DNA from: Xanthomonas sp. 3793
GTDB lineage: Bacteria; Pseudomonadota; Gammaproteobacteria; Xanthomonadales; Xanthomonadaceae
Reading direction: 5' to 3'
DNA length: 64,000 bases
Assembly: GCF_024806835.1 (NCBI RefSeq)
Contig: NZ_JANTYU010000001.1
Coordinates: 310,001-374,000, forward strand
Part shown: positions 1 through 8,114 of the stretch, piece after piece
How positions within the stretch are numbered: position 1 is the stretch's first letter
Layout of the letters: each line of letters begins with the position of its first letter
Made by a program: the position numbers and the translations under genes
Notes under the pieces: generated by a model
Seen by the model: the letters and a program-made list of their open reading frames with translations, nothing else
Told to the model about the DNA's origin: nothing
Database searches by the model: none

Positions 1-288
1 GCGTCCAAAGCCGCACTCGAGGCGGCAGTGCGCACGCTGGCATTGGAACAGGCCAAGCATGGCTTGCGCGCCAATTGCGTGGCGCCTGGCTATGTCGACA
101 CACCCATGCTGAAAAAACTGGGCACGGCCGCCGACATGGACGACAAGATCGCACTGACGCCGCTGGGCCGCATCGATCCAGATGACGTCGCCAAGGGTGT
201 GGCCTACCTGCTCTCAACTGCCAGCCGGTGGATCACCCGGAGCACGTTGACCATCGATGGCGGCATCTCACTGCCGATCCGCTTATGA
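1..288 (+). CDS. Short-chain dehydrogenase/reductase, C-terminal part (5' end outside window)
   Basis: The reading frame is open from the first base and ends at the TGA at 286-288. The visible 95 residues begin with ASKAAL, which fits the end of the YxxxK active-site motif of short-chain dehydrogenases (the catalytic Tyr lies just upstream of the window). The usual C-terminal SDR landmarks follow: a cofactor-side VAPGYVDTPM segment, an RIDPDDVA helix, a YLLS stretch and the family-typical DGG near the end. It is probably an NAD(P)H-dependent oxidoreductase acting on an acyl or sugar intermediate; the substrate cannot be read. Its stop overlaps the start of the next SDR (ATGA), so the two are translationally coupled. 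Confidence 0.85.
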   Translation, partial: ASKAALEAAVRTLALEQAKHGLRANCVAPGYVDTPMLKKLGTAADMDDKIALTPLGRIDPDDVAKGVAYLLSTASRWITRSTLTIDGGISLPIRL

Positions 289-1064
289 GTCTGGAAATCC
301 CTATGCCCGCTCCAGATACTATCTCAGCGTTGCTGCGCGACTTGTATGGATTGCACGGCAAGACTGTGCTGGTCACTGGCGCCTCTAAGGGCATCGGTGA
401 GGCGGTAGCGCAGGCCTGTGCAAATGCGGGCGCGCAGCTGCTGATTGCAGGGCGCGACGAGCAACGCCTGCAAGCCACGCTCGCCGCGTTGCCGGGCGAT
501 GGGCACCGCCTTTTTGCTGGCGACCTGAGCGATGCGGCTGCCGTGCAACAGCTCGCTGCTGACTGCGGGCCGGTCGACGGAGTGGTACACAGCGCTGGCA
601 TTCGCGGGCTTTCGCCGATGAAGCTGGTCAGCGACAAATTTCTGCGCGAGGTGATGGACATCAACTACATGGCACCGGTGATGCTGACACGGCATCTGCT
701 GGCGCGGCAGTCGCTGCGCCCCGGCGGCTCGGTGCTGTTCATTTCATCCATCGCCGCGCTCACCGGCACCGTCGGCGTCGGCCCTTACGCAGGCTCGAAA
801 GCCGCCCTGATCGGTACCTTGCGCCCATTGGCACTGGAACTGGCACGGCGGAAGATTCGCGCCAATGCGCTTTGCCCGGGCCTGGTCGAGACCTCGTTGA
901 TCAATAAGGACAAGGCCTGGTTCGAGGAAAGCCGCAAGCGCTATCCGCTGGGCATCGGCGACCCAAACGACGTGGCGCTGGCCTGTCTGTATTTTCTCTC
1001 GGACGCCAGTAGCAAAGTGACCGGCCAGGCTTTCAGTATGGATGGCGGCGTGGAATTCGCATGA
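285..1064 (+). CDS. Short-chain dehydrogenase/reductase (FabG-like)
   Basis: This 259-residue protein is a complete classical SDR. The cofactor motif TGASKGIG is at residues 31-38, an NYMAP helix-4 segment sits near 125, the catalytic Ser is in the FISS segment and the YAGSK motif places Tyr168 and Lys172. The C-terminal DGG is present. The frame is open further upstream to 228, but the ATG at 285 overlaps the preceding stop as ATGA and gives the normal family length, so it is preferred. Two adjacent SDRs followed by acyltransferases suggest reduction of a sugar or of a 3-oxoacyl group destined for a sugar N-acyl decoration; that role is inference. Confidence 0.92.
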   Translation: MSLEIPMPAPDTISALLRDLYGLHGKTVLVTGASKGIGEAVAQACANAGAQLLIAGRDEQRLQATLAALPGDGHRLFAGDLSDAAAVQQLAADCGPVDGVVHSAGIRGLSPMKLVSDKFLREVMDINYMAPVMLTRHLLARQSLRPGGSVLFISSIAALTGTVGVGPYAGSKAALIGTLRPLALELARRKIRANALCPGLVETSLINKDKAWFEESRKRYPLGIGDPNDVALACLYFLSDASSKVTGQAFSMDGGVEFA

Positions 1065-1708
1065 GCACTCGACCACGCTATCAGGTGTTGATCATCGGCG
1101 CCGGCGGCTTTGGCAAGGGTGTGGCAGCCATGGCCTATCACGACGATCCCGAGTACGGAACCGATTGGGAGATCAAGGGATTTTTGGATAGCCGCAGCGA
1201 GCTCGGCACTACGACGCGATGGCCGATTCTCGGAGATCCAGACAGCTACCAAATCGTCGAGAACGATCACTTCGTCTGCGCGCTGGGCGATCCTGCCGCA
1301 CGCCGTCGCTACACTCGCCCGCTGATCGAGCGTGGCGCCCACTTCATGATATTGCGGCCGCGCCTGCGCGAAGCATCACCCACGCCGATCGGACGCGGCA
1401 GTCTATTCGAAGTCGGCGTGTCCATCGGCGCCGACAGCCGCATCGGCGAGTTTGTCACCATCCTGGCCACCACCATCGTCGGTCACGATGTCACCATCGG
1501 TGACTACGTGCAGATCGGCAACTTCGTGTTCATCGGTGGCGGCGTGCGCATCGGCAACGACGTGACGATCCATCCGCATGCGACCTTACTGCCAGGGATC
1601 GCGGTGGGCGATGGCGCTTTGATCGGCGCCGGCAGCGTGGTGATCAAGGATGTCCCGCCAAACGTCACGGTGGCCGGCAATCCCGCACGCACCATCTTCA
1701 GCAAGTAG
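1061..1708 (+). CDS. NeuD/PglD-type sugar O/N-acyltransferase
   Basis: The 215-residue protein has the two-part build of the NeuD/PglD family. An N-terminal Rossmann-like segment with GAGGFGKGV near residue 12 is followed by left-handed beta-helix hexapeptide repeats from about residue 110 (IGRGS, IGEFV, IGDYV, IGNFV, IGNDV) and a closing VAGNPAR motif. Such enzymes transfer acetyl or other acyl groups from a CoA donor to amino or hydroxyl groups of activated sugars. Its ATG overlaps the SDR stop (ATGA). The acyl donor and the sugar are not evident from sequence. Confidence 0.9.
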   Translation: MSTRPRYQVLIIGAGGFGKGVAAMAYHDDPEYGTDWEIKGFLDSRSELGTTTRWPILGDPDSYQIVENDHFVCALGDPAARRRYTRPLIERGAHFMILRPRLREASPTPIGRGSLFEVGVSIGADSRIGEFVTILATTIVGHDVTIGDYVQIGNFVFIGGGVRIGNDVTIHPHATLLPGIAVGDGALIGAGSVVIKDVPPNVTVAGNPARTIFSK

Positions 1709-1722
1709 CAGGGCCCCGCACA

Positions 1723-2862
1723 ATGACCCGCCACGCACTCGATGCCGAGCACTACATCACCGAGCACAGCCTGCGCCTGGAACAGCAGCGGTTGTTCGGC
1801 AAGCTGTGGAATTTCGTCGGCTTTTCCTCAATGGTGCGCGAACGCAACCAGTTCTTTGCGCGCCAGGTGGCCGGCGTCCCGGTATTGGTCCAGCGCACCG
1901 ACGCAGGTATCCGCGCCTTCCTCAATCAGTGCCCGCATCGGCAGTCGGCGATCCAGATCGAACGCCACGGCAAGCGCCCGCTGGTCTGCCCTTACCACGC
2001 CTGGTCGTTCGGCGCGGAAGGCGAGCTGCGCGGACTGCCCAATTCCGGGCTGTACCAGTTCAGTGCCGAAGAAAAAGCCGGTATCTGCCTGACCCAGTTC
2101 CATCTGGAACAGGTCGGCCAGTTGCTGTTCGTGAACTTCTCGGACGATCCGTTGCCGCTGCACGAGCAGTTCTCGCCCGAGTTCCTGCAAGACGTCCGCA
2201 CAGCATCGATGCACCTGGATTCGCAGATCATCTACAGCTGCCACCGCGTGCACTACAACTGGAAGTTGAACATGGAGAACGTGAAGGACTACAACCATAT
2301 CCCGTTCATCCACCCCAAGACGTTCAACCCGCTGATGACGGACGCGCCTAAGCCTTCCGCTAACGTTGAGCGTCCAGCTAACGTTCCGTCTCACGTACAG
2401 GAGCTTCTGCAATCGTATATGCGCCCTGCCGTGAGCGAACTGAGCTTCCCCGCAAAAGCGTCGATCACGCCAGATGAGAATTGGTATAGCTCGCTTTGCG
2501 ATCGCTACCGCGAGGAATCAGCCTTCTACAACTGGTTCATATACCCGAATGTGAACTTCTATAGCGTGCGTGGCGACAGCTTCGTACTGCAACAGTACGA
2601 TCCGGTGTCCGCTTACGAAACCGACTACCATTTGTGGGTGATGACCGCACGCCGCAATAGCGAACGCACGGACTTTACCGCCTTGTTGAGCGCGCTGATT
2701 CGCATCGAGCATCAAGTCATTGCCGAGGACACTGCAGTGCTGGAACGCATGCAGGCAGGTTTTGGCGCTCATTCCCGGCGATTCATGCACGGCGATTACG
2801 AAACCCAGCTGGTACGGCAGCATCTGTGGTATCGCGCCAACGTGCTGGGGGAGCCCGCATGA
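1723..2862 (+). CDS. Rieske [2Fe-2S] ring-hydroxylating-type oxygenase, copy 1
   Basis: The 379-residue protein has a Rieske domain with C70-x-H72 and C89-x2-H92 and a C-terminal catalytic domain whose mononuclear-iron motif E185-x3-D189-x2-H192-x4-H197 is intact. It is therefore expected to be an active alpha-subunit-type non-haem iron oxygenase. No ferredoxin or reductase partner is encoded in the window, so electrons would come from elsewhere. Family members hydroxylate, demethylate or desaturate many substrates, including the sugar nucleotide CMP-Neu5Ac in animals (CMAH). Among acyltransferase genes a sugar or acyl-sugar substrate is plausible but unproven. It overlaps the next gene by ATGA. 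Confidence 0.92.
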   Translation: MTRHALDAEHYITEHSLRLEQQRLFGKLWNFVGFSSMVRERNQFFARQVAGVPVLVQRTDAGIRAFLNQCPHRQSAIQIERHGKRPLVCPYHAWSFGAEGELRGLPNSGLYQFSAEEKAGICLTQFHLEQVGQLLFVNFSDDPLPLHEQFSPEFLQDVRTASMHLDSQIIYSCHRVHYNWKLNMENVKDYNHIPFIHPKTFNPLMTDAPKPSANVERPANVPSHVQELLQSYMRPAVSELSFPAKASITPDENWYSSLCDRYREESAFYNWFIYPNVNFYSVRGDSFVLQQYDPVSAYETDYHLWVMTARRNSERTDFTALLSALIRIEHQVIAEDTAVLERMQAGFGAHSRRFMHGDYETQLVRQHLWYRANVLGEPA

Positions 2863-3488
2863 AGTCGCTGGTCTTGCTGGGCGAAGGCGCTGCGCTAGAG
2901 CAGGCGCAACTTACTGCGCAGGACTGCGAGCTTGTCCATTCCAGCCTCGAACTGACCTCCACTGACCACTACAACTTCGATCTAGGCGAGCTACTGGCGC
3001 TCCACATCGTCAGTGCCACCGAGGTCTTCGTCGCGCTCGACGAACGCGCAGTCAACCATGCGCGGCACAAGTTGCTCGCCGACGTGCGCCTGGCCGGCTA
3101 TCGCACGATCAATCTTGTATCGCCGCATGCCCATGTCGATACCGCCGTGCGTCTAATGGGCAATGTGTATATCGGCCCCGGCTGCAATTTGGCCGCTGGC
3201 GCCACTATCGGCCCCGGTAGCTGGCTGGACCGGCAGGTAATCGTCGAGCAGAACGTGCGCCTGGGTGCTTGCGTCACTTTGCAGGCCGGTGTCCTTCTCG
3301 GCCACGACGTGGAGATCGGACAAAGCAGCACCCTGGGCCGGGGCTGCATTGCGCCAGCCAAGGCCAAGATCGGCCGCCATTGCGAGTGGCTGTTGCCTAG
3401 CATGTTGCCGGCTGCCCTGCCGGACCGCTGCTTTTATGATGTCTTGATGCCTCAAGGCGCACATATTCTCAACGGCGGACGACCATGA
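2859..3488 (+). CDS. Hexapeptide-repeat acyltransferase, copy A
   Basis: The start is taken at the ATG overlapping the Rieske stop (ATGA); an in-frame ATG at 2826 would add 11 residues inside that gene. The 209-residue product has an N-terminal non-catalytic segment (MKSLVLLGEG, then FDLG and FVALDER) and a beta-helix of hexapeptide repeats from about residue 98 (IGPGC, IGPGS, LGACV, IGQSS, IGRHC). It is related to the protein at 4661-5284, sharing the FDLG, FVA-DER and IGRHCE landmarks, and pairs with the oxygenase just upstream. Role: acylation of a sugar or small molecule made in this island (inference). Confidence 0.8.
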   Translation: MKSLVLLGEGAALEQAQLTAQDCELVHSSLELTSTDHYNFDLGELLALHIVSATEVFVALDERAVNHARHKLLADVRLAGYRTINLVSPHAHVDTAVRLMGNVYIGPGCNLAAGATIGPGSWLDRQVIVEQNVRLGACVTLQAGVLLGHDVEIGQSSTLGRGCIAPAKAKIGRHCEWLLPSMLPAALPDRCFYDVLMPQGAHILNGGRP

Positions 3489-3525
3489 CATATAACAGCC
3501 AACACGATTGACAAGGCAGTGACTT

Positions 3526-4671
3526 ATGCGCTCGCGAATGCACCCCAGGTACTACCTGTCACCGGAGATCTTTGAGCGCGAGCAGCGCAAGATCTTCCGT
3601 CGGGTTTGGTTGTTTGCAGGGCTCAGGACACTGCTGCGGGAAAACAACTGCTTCATCACCCGCAAGATTGCGGGCATTCCCGTGGTAATCCAGAACTTCC
3701 ACGGCCAAATCCGTGCGTTCGAAAACATTTGCCTCCACCGCAGTGCACTGATTCAAACCGGAGCTATCGGTTGCCGGCCTTTGGTGTGCCCCTACCACGC
3801 CTGGAGTTACGACGAACAAGGCCGAGTAAAGAACATCCCGGACTGCGATGCGATTTATCGCCTTAGCAGTAGTGAAAAGGATAACTTGAAGCTGCGCGAA
3901 TTCTCACTGCGCCCCATCGGCAACCTGCTGTTCGTCAACCTCGATCCCAACCCAATGCCAATCGAGGAGCAGTTTTCCGAAGACTTCATCGCCTTGCTGG
4001 AAAGTAGTTCCAACGCCTATGACACCGAGGTCATGGTGACCACATGGCATGGCCGGTACAACTGGAAACTCGCTTACGAAAATCTGCGGGATGGCAATCA
4101 CCCGCGCTTCGTCCACCCCAAGACCTTGGCCAAGAGCGTCAGCTTTTTTGCCGAGGTAAACGAAGAACAAGCCAAGGAGTCCACGGAAGCGTTGCAAGAC
4201 AGCTCGCCCGCAGCCTTAAGGCGCGAAATGCGCCGCTTCAGTTTCGGTGGCCCGGAAGCCGCCATCCCCAACCTCAAGCACTTCGGCTGGCACGATAAAG
4301 TGGAACGCTGGGGTACGCAGGATGCCTACTTCAACTGGTTGGCGTTCCCGAACATGCATATCGCCAGCTCCAACGGCGGCTATTCCTTCACGCTGGAACA
4401 CCACATCCCCGTCGCACCGGACCGGACCGACCTGGAAATCTATTGGTTTAGCGCACGCAGGAAACAGCCTTACGGTTCTTCCAGCCAAGTACTCCTGGCA
4501 CAAATGCACGGCAGCAAGGTGGTGGTGGGCGAAGACGTGGACATCATGGAGCGGGTGCAAGCGGCATTGCACACAGACGCGCCTCTGCCCACCCAGGGTG
4601 CCTATGAATCCATGAATCGCCTGGTCGAACGCTGGTACACGCAGCTGATGGAAACCGAACATGAAATCTAG
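3526..4671 (+). CDS. Rieske [2Fe-2S] ring-hydroxylating-type oxygenase, copy 2
   Basis: The 381-residue protein is a paralogue of the oxygenase at 1723. It has C69-x-H71 and C88-x2-H91 for the cluster, and E185-x3-D189-x2-H192-x4-H197 for catalytic iron, at the same residue numbers as in copy 1. Both metal sites are complete, so this is not a decayed duplicate. An ATG twelve bases further in (3538) is an alternative start. The last 11 bases overlap the next acyltransferase. Sequence divergence between the copies is considerable outside the motifs, suggesting different substrates or sequential hydroxylations. Confidence 0.92.
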   Translation: MRSRMHPRYYLSPEIFEREQRKIFRRVWLFAGLRTLLRENNCFITRKIAGIPVVIQNFHGQIRAFENICLHRSALIQTGAIGCRPLVCPYHAWSYDEQGRVKNIPDCDAIYRLSSSEKDNLKLREFSLRPIGNLLFVNLDPNPMPIEEQFSEDFIALLESSSNAYDTEVMVTTWHGRYNWKLAYENLRDGNHPRFVHPKTLAKSVSFFAEVNEEQAKESTEALQDSSPAALRREMRRFSFGGPEAAIPNLKHFGWHDKVERWGTQDAYFNWLAFPNMHIASSNGGYSFTLEHHIPVAPDRTDLEIYWFSARRKQPYGSSSQVLLAQMHGSKVVVGEDVDIMERVQAALHTDAPLPTQGAYESMNRLVERWYTQLMETEHEI

Positions 4672-5284
4672 GTGGATCATCGGCGGCAGCGAATACCTCG
4701 ACCTGGCCTTCCATGCCTGGAAGCAATCGCGTCAGGACGAGACGGTCATCAGGATCGAGGTTCCACAAGACTCGGAACACGAGTTCGATCTTGGCGTACT
4801 GGATGGACTGAATCCGACCGAAGGAGCCATGTTCGTGGCGTTCGACGAACGCTTCGGCAACTTCAAGCGCATGGAGCTGATGCAGCTGGCGATGGCGCGC
4901 GGTTTTCGCCTGGAGCCTTTCGTCAGCACTTCGGCCGTGGTCGCTGCCGATGCGGTGATCGGCCGCAACTGCTTCATCGGTGACGGTGTGGTGATCGGCG
5001 CGGGCAGTCGTATCGACTACAACACCGTGCTGCATAGCGGGGTCAAGATCGGCGCTGGTGTGCATCTGCGCCCCTCATGCTGGTGCGACATCGGCGTAAG
5101 CATCGGCCACAGCATCGAGATCGGCACGCACGCCATCCTGCGTATGGGAGCGGTAGTCAGCTCTGGCGTCCGCATCGGCCGCCACTGCGAATTGGGCTGG
5201 CCACGCCTGTATGACCATGACCTGCCCAGCCGCACGGTGTACGACACCCGCTATGACGAACCCATCTTAGTTTACGGACAGTAA
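4661..5284 (+). CDS. Hexapeptide-repeat acyltransferase, copy B
   Basis: This 207-residue protein overlaps the second Rieske gene by 11 bases. It has the same plan as copy A: a variable N-terminal domain ending in FVAFDERFGN, then beta-helix repeats (IGRNC, IGAGS, IGAGV, IGVSI, IGTHA, IGRHC) and a C-terminal tail with ELGWPRLY and DTRYDEP. The tail is also found in the truncated frame at 6244-6426. It probably acylates a substrate produced or prepared by the neighbouring oxygenase; this is inferred from pairing, not from a diagnostic residue. Confidence 0.8.
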   Translation: MKSRWIIGGSEYLDLAFHAWKQSRQDETVIRIEVPQDSEHEFDLGVLDGLNPTEGAMFVAFDERFGNFKRMELMQLAMARGFRLEPFVSTSAVVAADAVIGRNCFIGDGVVIGAGSRIDYNTVLHSGVKIGAGVHLRPSCWCDIGVSIGHSIEIGTHAILRMGAVVSSGVRIGRHCELGWPRLYDHDLPSRTVYDTRYDEPILVYGQ

Positions 5285-5315
5285 TAGAGGAGCCGGGCCG
5301 CACGCCTGTCGCACA

Positions 5316-6205
5316 ATGAAAACCAACTACATATTCCTCGCCGGCATGGCGAAATGCGGGACCACGACCCTGGCCGGCTGGCTGACCAAAAACGGGCCGG
5401 CACGCCGCCGTCACTGCTCGCACCGGCACAACTGCCGTGGCTGGATGCCAGCTCCGGCTACGCCATCAGTCCCTATGCGATCTCTCGGCTGCCCGAACAT
5501 AACACCCGAATCGTGCTATGCCTGCGCAATTCCTTCGAGCGGACCTGGAGTTCCTACCGCATGAATAAGATCAACGCTCTCCAGGACAGCGAGGCGCTGA
5601 CGCTTTCCAACAGTTACTTGAAAGCCTCTGGAACCACCACGGCCCGGGGTGGGACGCTGTTGCCAAAGATCACCGCGTCCACTCCCTACCAGGAAGAGAA
5701 GGACCTTCAAGTGCGCGTGTTTCCTCGGGTTTCCTCTGGTTACGTCGAGCGTCATTTCGATGCAGAGATTGATAGACTCCGCCAAGGAGACTTCGCAGGC
5801 CGGCTGGATTACGAAACGGCATTCCTGATGACTCGGCGGAGCTTCCCCTTCATGTCTGTCCTGATGGCGAGCTTCTATTACGCCGGCATTAGGAGCTTCC
5901 TCGATCGGTACCGTCCGGAAGACCTGATCCTCGTCTCACTCAATAAGCTGAAGGAAGAGGCGAACCGTGTAAAGTTTCTGTCGAGGCTGGTCGGCGAGGA
6001 ACCTGAGACGGATGAAGTAAAGTTTGGCTTCACCAGCCGCGACCTGTCCTTCGATGAGCAGAAGCCCGACTTCGACGCACCGAAGTTCGACTCGCTGCGG
6101 TCAGCGTTGTCCTACGATTTACAGCAGTACTCAGACCTACTGGCCGCGCGCGGCGTGGCCACGGACCTGCTGGACTGGGACGATCTACGCCGGCACTTAC
6201 GCTAA
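5316..6205 (+). pseudogene. Sulfotransferase, frameshifted, probably with internal deletion
   Basis: The frame starting at 5316 encodes a good sulfotransferase P-loop start (FLAGMAKCGTTTLAGWL, the 5'-phosphosulfate binding motif of PAPS enzymes) but runs out of family sequence near 5395. The homologous continuation (LLAPAQLPWLDASSGYA, then the 3'-phosphate motif in LCLRNSFERTWSSY) is in the +2 frame and runs to 6205. The segment that usually carries the K-E-P/tyrosine region between these blocks is missing, so a deletion of a length not divisible by three is more likely than a single-base error. As written, no full-length protein can be made. An intact version would sulfate a glycan or similar acceptor. 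Confidence 0.75.
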
Positions 6206-6243
6206 GCGCTCGCGGCTGCCATTGCTGGCACCGATCCGCGAAG

Positions 6244-6426
6244 ATGACACTCTCCTTCCAGCTGACCGGCGCCGTCGTACGCGGGGGCGTCACGGCGGGA
6301 CGCAGCTCTGAACTTGGCTGGCCGCATGTCTACTGCGATAACTTCCCTGCCAAGATCTATTTCGACGCCCGCTACGACACCCTCATTCATACCTACGGGA
6401 CAGACGTTCATGAACTCCAGAAATGA
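6244..6426 (+). pseudogene. C-terminal stub of a third hexapeptide acyltransferase
   Basis: The 60-codon frame encodes GVTAGRSSELGWPHVY followed by FDARYDTLIHTYG. These match the end of the acyltransferase at 4661-5284 (GVRIGRHCELGWPRLY, then DTRYDEPILVYG). The beta-helix and N-terminal domain are absent, so this is a remnant of a third family member, or the scar of a recombination that also damaged the sulfotransferase upstream. Its last 17 bases overlap the start of the FkbM gene. Unlikely to be functional. Confidence 0.6.
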
Positions 6427-7927
6427 GCAGCTTCGCCAGCGGATTCTAAGTATTGCGGAGCAGGAGCGCCCTGTACTTGACGGTGTCGTTTCACGCCTAC
6501 CCGCGATTGCAAACCGCCCTGTATTCCTCGTCGCCCCCGAGTCCTATGCAGGCATGGTGCATGGTCCCAGGGTCGTTTCCGAACTGCACCATGTTGTTGC
6601 CGCAATTGATGACCAAAGCATCCACCTGGACCGCATTCACGGCGCGCCGCGCTGGAGTAGTCAGGAGTTTCTTGCCAAGGCGGGGCAGTATGCCGATGCG
6701 ATCGCTATCGACTTCTCTTGCAGTCCACGCGGGCGGGCATTTGCCCATGACCTTTGCACAAGCGTGGGCATCGAGCGACTCAGCGTTGCGCCTTCCCTAG
6801 ATCCGTTGATCACACATTTCGAGCAGCGCTCCCTGTTCCTGCTCCAACCGCGCTCGGGCATTGGCAACATTTATGGCCCAATGATCGTCCAGCACCCCAG
6901 CAGCCATGTCATTGCTGCCGTTGATGACCAGCCAGGCGACAGCGACACCGTTCATGGGGTGCCGCGTTGGAGTTCGCGCCAGTTCATCGAACAAGCGACC
7001 CAGCATCCCCAGGCCTTGGCCATCGATTTTTCTTACAGCCCGGGAGAATCGGGCGTGGCCCACAAACTCTGCGAACAAGCAGGCATCGAAAGGGTGGATG
7101 CCTGCCTGGCCGTTGCGCACTGTGGGCTGGTCGCCGTATACGAGCCTGCCCAGGTCTACCGTCAGCGGACGCTTCTCCGCCTGGATGAATTCTTGCGTCT
7201 TGCGGATCGACTTGACGACGATTTAAGCGTTTTTACGCTCTACAGCAACCTGTTGTTCCGCCTAACCTACGACTCCAGCCTTCTGTTGGACTGCTGGGCG
7301 ACGCCGATCAACGAGTACTTTTCGGAATACGCCGATAGCAGCACATTCCAGCTAGGGCAGCGTGAACATTTCTGTGATGGCGGCGCCTTCCAGGGCCCTA
7401 TCGTCCGCAAGTTTCTAGAAGCATCCCGCTATCGCTACGAAAGCATCACCGCCTTCGAACCCGATGGCATCAACTTTCAGAAACTGCAGGGCATCGCGAG
7501 CGCCCTCCCCCTTCCCCCGCACAATTTCAAGGCCATCAGAAAAGCCATCTCCAACGAACATGCGACGCTGCGCTTCGAGGAGACCGGCACCGTCTCCAGC
7601 CATGTATCGTCCCATGGCGGAATCTCCGTGGCTACCACGCGCCTGGACGACGAATTAGAAAAGCTGACGTTCCTGAAGTTGGACATCGAAGGATTTGAAG
7701 CCAGGGCACTGGAAGGCGCCTCCCACCTCATCCGTACCCAGCGCCCCCGCATGGCGATTTGTGTCTACCACTACGCCCAGGATTTGCTGGATATCGTGGA
7801 ACAGCTGGACAAATTGGTGGATGGCTACCACTTCCGCCTACGCCAGCACTCTCCCGGCCACTACTACGACCTCGTTCTGTATGCATCGCCTGTGGCCGGT
7901 GCCGCACCACCGCCCTGGGCGGAGTAA
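6410..7927 (+). CDS. FkbM-family methyltransferase with duplicated N-terminal module
   Basis: The frame is open from 6314, but the ATG at 6410 (MNSRNEQLRQRI) gives a sensible start. The 505-residue protein ends in an FkbM-type SAM-dependent methyltransferase domain from about residue 300: FCDGGAFQG is the SAM-binding loop, FEPDGINF follows, and FLKLDIEGFEARAL is the family-typical LDIEG motif. Ahead of it are two consecutive related modules of about 90 residues (roughly 40-130 and 140-230), each with a VHGP/IYGP, VxAAxDDQ, HGxPRWSS, AIDFS and AGIER pattern. FkbM proteins O-methylate sugars and polyketides; in this setting methylation of a flagellin or surface glycan is the likely job. Confidence 0.85.
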   Translation: MNSRNEQLRQRILSIAEQERPVLDGVVSRLPAIANRPVFLVAPESYAGMVHGPRVVSELHHVVAAIDDQSIHLDRIHGAPRWSSQEFLAKAGQYADAIAIDFSCSPRGRAFAHDLCTSVGIERLSVAPSLDPLITHFEQRSLFLLQPRSGIGNIYGPMIVQHPSSHVIAAVDDQPGDSDTVHGVPRWSSRQFIEQATQHPQALAIDFSYSPGESGVAHKLCEQAGIERVDACLAVAHCGLVAVYEPAQVYRQRTLLRLDEFLRLADRLDDDLSVFTLYSNLLFRLTYDSSLLLDCWATPINEYFSEYADSSTFQLGQREHFCDGGAFQGPIVRKFLEASRYRYESITAFEPDGINFQKLQGIASALPLPPHNFKAIRKAISNEHATLRFEETGTVSSHVSSHGGISVATTRLDDELEKLTFLKLDIEGFEARALEGASHLIRTQRPRMAICVYHYAQDLLDIVEQLDKLVDGYHFRLRQHSPGHYYDLVLYASPVAGAAPPPWAE

Positions 7928-8114
7928 ACCAAGGAAAATTCACGACTTATAAGGGCCTGCTCACAATGCCATCGCCGCCATCGCTCCCGATGGCGACGCA
8001 TCAAGTTACGAGCGGCATGCATATTGCAATGGTTCTCGGCCAATTCGATACTCGCCGCCTTCCGGCATGATCGGACCGATTCGCGCCGGCATCGCGTCTA
8101 GCATCGGATAACTC

